Below, in pieces: positions 59,196-64,000 of a stretch of 64,000 nucleotides of DNA (within the stretch, counting starts at the first letter, position 1; each line of letters begins with the position of its first letter). The notes under the pieces were generated by a model that worked only from the letters and a program-made list of their open reading frames with translations, ran no database searches and had not been told where the DNA came from. This DNA is from Paguma larvata (Eukaryota > Chordata > Mammalia > Carnivora > Viverridae). Location of the stretch: positions 63,461,312 to 63,525,311 of the forward strand of contig CM057826.1 of NCBI GenBank assembly GCA_030068075.1. The letters are read 5' to 3'. The translations under genes were made by a program, and so were the position numbers.

Positions 59196-59305
59196 CTTTT
59201 TAAGATTTTATTTTTAAGTAATTTCTACATGCAGCGTGGGACTGAAACAACCCGAAGATCAAGAGTTACACACTCCACCAACTAAGCCAGCCATAAGCAC
59301 CCCTG
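59196..59305 (-). mobile_element. Short CAN-SINE variant, antisense, perfect 14 bp target-site duplication
   Basis: TTTTTAAGATTTTATTTTTA tail, GCAGCGTGGGACTGAAACAA, then AGATCAAGAGTTACACACTC and AAGCCAGCCATAAGCACCCC at the head. It is only about 110 bp with no CT-rich body. CTAGAGTAACTTTT occurs at 59182-59195 and 59306-59319. It interrupts L1-like sequence. Confidence 0.92.
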
Positions 59306-60072
59306 CTAGAGTAACTTTTAATCTTAGTCGTTCTGGTTTGATTCTCAGGTTTGCTGTGTATTCTTTTGATTATCTCTTTTAATCTTCTAACGTCAGGGAA
59401 GTTTTAAAAAATTATTGAATTGAATATTCTGTTCTCTTGCTTTGATTTTTTTTCTTCAAAGATGCTTACTATTTATATGTTAGATCATTTTTGCCTCTTT
59501 TCAGTATCTCACTATCCACATCCTGTCTCTCCCTTTTTACTGGTTTTTCCTGTTATTCATCTACTATTTCTTTTGGGGCATTAGATGTTATGTTCATTCT
59601 CACTAGTGTGCCTTCTAGTTTAGTCTTTATTCCTGAATCGCATTTTTATCTATTTCTAATTCTGAATTGTTTTTTCGTGCCTTATGCCATTTTATTTCCT
59701 TCAAGTCTTTCTGCTTATTTTGAAGTAGTAGGCTATTGTTCTGGGCTTTTTGTGGGGGTGGGGGGAGAATTTCCCTTTTTGTGGCATGCTCTCATGGTAT
59801 ATAGAGATATTCTACTCTTTTTTTTCTTCCTTCTTAAAACTTTATATGGAATTTGACCTCAGTACTTTTCCATTTTTCAGGGAAAAATAATTTCCTGGAA
59901 CTTTGAGGTTTAAGGTGGCTTTATAAGTTCTTAGAGCTCAGTCTTCCGTTGTTTTCATTTTGTCAGAAATATGGCAGCCTGCTTTCTGATACTTCCTGGC
60001 TCTTTTCCCCTCACCTACTTCTATTTGGATCTATTCTTTCTTTTGTCTCTGTTACCCCATCCTGTTCAGTCC

Positions 60073-60279
60073 CCCCCCCCTTTTTTTTTTTCAAGTTTGT
60101 TTATTTTGAGAGGACTGAGAGACAGAGAAGAGAGAGAGGAGAGAGAGAGAGAATCTTAAGCAAGCTCTGCACTGTCAGCACAGAGCCCAACATGGGGCTC
60201 AATCCTGAGTACTGTTAGATCATGACCTGAGCTGAAATCAAGAGTCAAATGCTCAACTGACTGGGCCTCCCAGGCACCC
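60073..60279 (-). mobile_element. CAN-SINE, antisense, in L1-like sequence
   Basis: Poly-T after a C run, CAAGTTTGTTTATTTTGAG, CTCTGCACTGTCAGCACAGA, head GGGCCTCCCAGGCACCCC. Flanks CCATCCTGTTCAGTCC (60057-60072) and CCGTCCTGTTCAATCC (60280-60295) are the target-site duplication, two mismatches. Confidence 0.95.
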
Positions 60280-60769
60280 CCGTCCTGTTCAATCCTGATC
60301 CCACTGTCAGCAGTTTCTCTTCCTAAAAGCAAGTCCTGGGGCTGGTCTTGTAAGTTCTCAGGGACTAGCTGCGTTAGCACTTTCAGATCTTATTGTAGAC
60401 CTCTTCCTCATTTACTTTTGGCTCAGGTCAACCTCTCCTAGTATTAGCTGCTATTCTCTAATTGGCCCTCCTCACTTTTCTATGTACACTTACTGGTTGT
60501 CTGGGGGTTTTCCAGTTCTCAAGTCCACCAACCTCGTTGCTTCCCTCTGCTTCTGTCCACTCAGACACCCTTCTGGACTTGTGGATAGTGTGGGTTTGTC
60601 CTTAACGGCTTGTATTTTGTTGTTCAAAAGGATATCTTGCCTCCAAGCTTTAGTGGTGTTGTGTACATGCTCTATTTTCACATGGGAATTCAAGAGAGAT
60701 ATAAAAACCAGCCTGCCACAGTCACTGGTCTAGATGACCTGTGGAAAGTTTTGAAAACTCATGCCTCAT

Positions 60770-60925
60770 AATCGTAGATTGTTTGAGTAGGGAGGAAAGA
60801 CCCTTATACTTGAGATTTTCTACTTCCACGTTTGTCAGGCATCCCAGAGAGGTTAACTTGCTTAGTGAAGGTCAAATGAATAGCTTAGCGTCAGAGCTAA
60901 GACAAGGTCCCCAGTGTTCTTTCCT
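60770..60925 (+). mobile_element. MIR-class remnant (uncertain)
   Basis: CCCAGAGAGGTTAACTTGCT, TAGTGAAGGTCAAATGAATA and GCGTCAGAGCTAAGACAAGG resemble the MIR/MIR3 right half. Confidence 0.35.
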
Positions 60926-62056
60926 CATATAGGATATCATGCAAATAAAAATGGTCAGTTTGTACGTAGATGAAGACTTAAAATATTTTCCTTCTGATTT
61001 TAAAATTATTAAAAATATGATAGGAAAAATTGGAAAGAGAGCATTATAATATTTCAGTAGTGGGCCCTGGTGAATTAAAACATGTTATAATGCTTTTGTT
61101 TGTTTCATAAGGGTTTTTTTTTTTTGAGAGAGTGATCATCTTTGTATTAAAGAAAAATATAAAATAGTGTTAAGTGACCGTGTTTTCTAATTTACAACCA
61201 TCCAAAGTCAACTATTGTTAATAGTTCTTATCAGTGGGTATTTTTTTAAGAGGAAAGAAAAGGTGAAAGCTCTTAACTGGAAGCTGACATGTATCACAGT
61301 CTTGGATTTTTAAAAGATAACCAGGAGGGTGTTTATTAAAATTCAAGACTACAAAGACAGAGCATCTTGTGCAGATGATGGTAGAGGATAATGGAGAACG
61401 TTTTTCTGTGCTCGATCAAGCATTGAGTCTGCTCCCTTTTGACTTACTTATGGTTAAGATGATCTTATGTAATAGTTTTTGGTGGCTCATTATATCCTAG
61501 TCCCATTTAATTGACTCCATTCTGTTTACATTCTTAGACTCAATATACTTAAAAATTACTCTCTGTTCCTTTCAATGGAGATGTCTTCCCAGTTCAGATT
61601 CTGGGACCCAGAAAGAGAACACGAAAAAAAGGTCAGACTCGCCAGTCTCCTACTTTTTATAAAATTAAGATCTATGCAAGAAAAAATGAGAACACTGAAA
61701 TGGCTGTGCCATGCTTCCTGTGTTATATGTCTTGTGATGTCTCGAGTGATTCAGGTTTGAGGCTTGACCAGATTGTGGAATAGAAGTTCATGCATACATT
61801 TATGCTCTGTGGCTTTACCCGCTCTCTAAATACTACGGAACTATGATTAAACTAAAATGTAAAATGTGAATGGTAGCTATATTCATCAGAAATTCTCAAA
61901 AAGAGCTTCAACATCTGTTGAGTCATTAATGATGGGGACACTGGAACTAGCCGAATAAATAAAGGGTTCTTATACATGGTCATAAAGTCAGCCTGCCAGT
62001 AGAGTTTTAGGAATAAGGAGCTTATAGCCTTGTGATAGGGAAGGCAAAGTACTTCT
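60926..62056. other. Unique AT-rich intron sequence, no gene seen
   Basis: No repeat or exon recognised. A T11 run lies near 61114-61125. Confidence 0.6.
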
Positions 62057-62520
62057 GTGTTCATTTTCTATTGTTGTGTAATAAGTTACCACAAAAACTG
62101 GCTTCAAACAACACACATTTATTGACTCACAGCTCTGTGCATCAGGAGCTCAGGTATGGCTTAACTGGGTTCCCTGCATGTTTGTAATCAAGGTGTCGGC
62201 CAGAGCTGAATGTTCATCTGAAGCCTCTACTGAGGAAGAGTCCACTCACCCACATCCTTGGCAGAATTTATTTCTTTGTAGTTGTAGGATTCAGAACAGT
62301 TTGGTTTTTTTTTCAAAGCCATCCATGCATAGAAAGATTCTAGAATAAGTCTGCTGATAAGACCGAGTCTTATATAATGTAATGGGAGTGACATCCCGTC
62401 ACCTTTGCCACATTGTATTAGTTGGAAGCCAGTCACTGGTCCCATCCAGGCTCAGTAAGAGGGTATCACACAAAGGAGATTCAGGGATCATAAGGGCATT
62501 TTGGAGGCTGTTCATCACAA
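62057..62520 (-). mobile_element. MLT1-type (MaLR) solo LTR, antisense
   Basis: On the + strand it begins TCATTTTCTATTGTTGTGTA, TTACCACAAAAACTGGCTTC, AAACAACACACATTTATTG and AATCAAGGTGTCGGCC, which is the reverse complement of the MLT1 3' end. It continues in diverged form to TTCATCACAA. Internal parts are degraded or deleted, and there is no coding content. Confidence 0.72.
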
Positions 62521-62569
62521 CTTCCTGGGGAATTTGATTAACAACACCACTATTAGCTTCTGCCAGTAG

Positions 62570-62815
62570 TGATAATCACCATACTTCTTGAGCTATATTT
62601 GTGACAGGCAGTATGCCAAGCATTCTGTATGCTTTATGCAGGGAGTTCTCATAATGACCTGTGGTGCAGGTACTAGTAACATTGCTGTTTTAGGAACGAA
62701 GGAATTAAGGTTTAGGGAATTTGAGTATCTTGCCTGAGATTATGTAGCTAGAAAGTACCAAGAGTTAAAATTTGAAGCCAGGTTTTGTGGGAATCCACAG
62801 CTGTACTAATTGTGT
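62570..62815 (+). mobile_element. MIRb-like SINE, sense
   Basis: CTTCTTGAGCTATATTTGTG, GGCAGTATGCCAAGCATTCT, GGTGCAGGTACTAGTAACAT, GAGATTATGTAGCTAGAAAG and TTTGAAGCCAGGTTTTGTGG follow MIRb over almost its full length. Confidence 0.75.
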
Positions 62816-63188
62816 GTGTTTCTTAAGCTGCCCAGGCTGCCCTTAACATCCAGAGGGGATCTCGAAGTCATGGGGAGGGGATGATGCACAGGCCTGTTCG
62901 GTTTAAACATCCCTCCCATCCCAAATCAAATAGGTGCATAGACACGTGCATGCATTTGCACCAATATTAAATAGCCTCATGGGGGGCAGCTTTGTGGCAA
63001 GTTGGCAAAGATCATATAATACTAGTTTGATGCTTTCAGCATATTTGCTATTTATTTAGTACCAACAGTTTTAAATTGCTGGACTTTTAAGTGCTATAAA
63101 ATGATACTTCAAACAAGCTTATGAATCCCTTTGAAATGAAATCAGTCAGTAGTAACACCGAACACTTTCTTTTTTAAAGATTTTTTTT

Positions 63189-63397
63189 GAGTTGGTTTAT
63201 TTTTGAAAGAGAGAGCATGCTTGTGTGTGAGCAAGGGAGGGGCAGAGAGAGAGAGAGGGAGTGAGAGAATTCCAACCAGGCTCCATGCTGTTAGCATGGA
63301 GCCTAAAATGGGGCTTGATCCCACAAACCATAGGACCATGACCTGAGCTGAAATCCAAAATCAGACACTTACCTGACTGAGCCATCCAAGCGCTCCA
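63189..63397 (-). mobile_element. CAN-SINE, antisense, inserted into the tail of another CAN-SINE
   Basis: GAGTTGGTTTATTTTTGAAA, body with (GA)n, CCAACCAGGCTCCATGCTGT, head GAGCCATCCAAGCGCTCC. Its own duplication is TAAAGATTTTTTTT (63175-63188) and TAAAGAATTTTTTT (63398-63411). That site is the poly-T of the neighbouring copy, so this copy came second. Confidence 0.9.
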
Positions 63398-63411
63398 TAA
63401 AGAATTTTTTT

Positions 63412-63606
63412 AGTGTTTGTTTATTTATTTTGAGAGAGAGCAGGGGAGGCCTAGAGAGAGAGAGAGAGAGAGAGAGAGAATCCCAAGGAGGCTTCATGTT
63501 GTCAGTGTAGAGCCCAACGTGGGGCTCCATCTCACGAACCCATGAGATCACAATCTGAACCAACATGAAAAGTCAGACGCTTAACTGAGCCACCCCGGCG
63601 CCCTCA
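63412..63606 (-). mobile_element. CAN-SINE, antisense, host of the nested copy
   Basis: AGTGTTTGTTTATTTATTTT, (GA)n, CCCAACGTGGGGCTCCATCT, head GAGCCACCCCGGCGCCCT. GAACACTTTCT occurs before the nested pair (63160-63170) and after this copy (63607-63617), so the duplication brackets both elements. About 15 bases of its original tail lie at 63173-63188. Confidence 0.92.
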
Positions 63607-63619
63607 GAACACTTTCTAT

Positions 63620-64000
63620 TTCCAAGCTCTCTATCTTGGGAAAACAAGTCTTCTGAATTTTCTACCTCTTGGCTTTTAGGAAGAAAACATAAATAGTTTT
63701 CATTAAACGTAATGAAGAGAGTGCCTTCTTATCTCTCTGTCTCATTGAATGAAATACTTACAGATGTAGTTGGGATGCATTCTCTCTGTCAGGAATGTTC
63801 TCTGTTCCTTTCTTACTGGTTTTATACTTTCCTTTGGTAAATTGCTTTTGCTCTTTCGCTCATGAAAGGCATTTCCATTTGTGCTGGGCCTCTTTGTGTG
63901 GTTGGCCTCGTTCCTCCCACCTTCCCCTTGGGAGTACCTGGGTAGGGCCTTAGAAGGAAGATGAAAATACCCTCAGTAATATTACTGAGACCAATCCATT
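63620..64000. other. Unique intron sequence at window end
   Basis: Pyrimidine-rich in part, no exon or repeat recognised. Confidence 0.6.

Larger units (their letters stand above)
57970..60710. mobile_element. Long L1M-derived tract, interrupted by two CAN-SINEs
   Basis: CTGCAGAAAGTGGTATTTCA, CCACAGTCTGGGTGCTAAGA, TTAGGAGTTCATACTAATAG, CTCCCTTTTTACTGGTTTTT and TGCTTATTTTGAAGTAGTAG are phrases I recognise from noncoding (5' UTR-type) parts of old L1M elements, in consistent order over about 2.7 kb. CAN-SINEs at 59196-59305 and 60073-60279 interrupt it. Sub-family, strand and exact limits are not established. No intact reading frame is seen. Confidence 0.45.
56837..64000 (+). other. MCC: MCC intron downstream of the recognised exon (5' part)
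   Basis: Begins at the GT of the donor site and runs off the window. The next MCC exon, which I remember as starting CEQSHLMREHEDVQ, was not found. The interval holds five CAN-SINEs before 60.3 kb and a nested pair near 63.2-63.6 kb, L1-derived sequence, an MLT1-type LTR and a MIR. Confidence 0.75.

Overview
The window is mammalian nuclear DNA, almost entirely intron and interspersed repeat, and most likely from a cat-family carnivore. The organism call rests on about 28 copies of a roughly 200 bp tRNA-Lys-derived CAN-SINE. These have the felid type of sequence: a head reading GCGCCTGGGTGGCTCAGTC, a GAGCCTG/CT-rich body, and an AATAAA-like A-rich tail. They are not the dog-type SINEC_Cf. There are no bacterial features, operons, CRISPR arrays or intact RNA genes.

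One exon is clearly recognisable, on the + strand at 56723-56836. It has 38 codons, starts and ends in phase 0, and is flanked by a strong acceptor and donor. Its peptide begins LHLAALASLKGDIVELNKRL and ends in a coiled-coil segment, matching the N-terminal part of MCC (mutated in colorectal cancers, a coiled-coil scaffold protein) as I remember it. I therefore read 1-56722 as the upstream MCC intron and 56837-64000 as the next intron. I found no other exon: neither the short-isoform first exon, nor the next downstream exon, nor an intact TSSK1B, an intronless gene that lies inside MCC in human.

Layout. 1-2.3 kb: MIR copies and two CAN-SINEs. 2.3-15.3 kb: no CAN-SINE at all; mostly unique sequence, a (TG)15 microsatellite, pieces of older repeats and an MLT1-type solo LTR. 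15.3-37 kb: dense CAN-SINEs, several inserted into old L1, HAL1 or other repeats. 37-46 kb: a second CAN-SINE-free stretch with an L1 3' fragment and two small CpG clusters. 46-54 kb: CAN-SINEs, MIRs and a CpG-rich 38 bp x 3 tandem repeat. 54-57 kb: unique sequence leading to the MCC exon. 57-64 kb: CAN-SINEs, a long L1-derived tract, an antisense MLT1-type LTR, a MIR and a CAN-SINE inserted in the tail of another.

I see no undescribed gene system. The most useful second looks are the 38 bp CpG-rich tandem repeat with YY1-like cores (47392-47505), the CAN-SINE-free stretches, the CAN-SINE only 60 bp past the MCC donor site, and a few apparently young CAN-SINEs with perfect target-site duplications. 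Repeat family names come from memory of consensus sequences; no database was searched.
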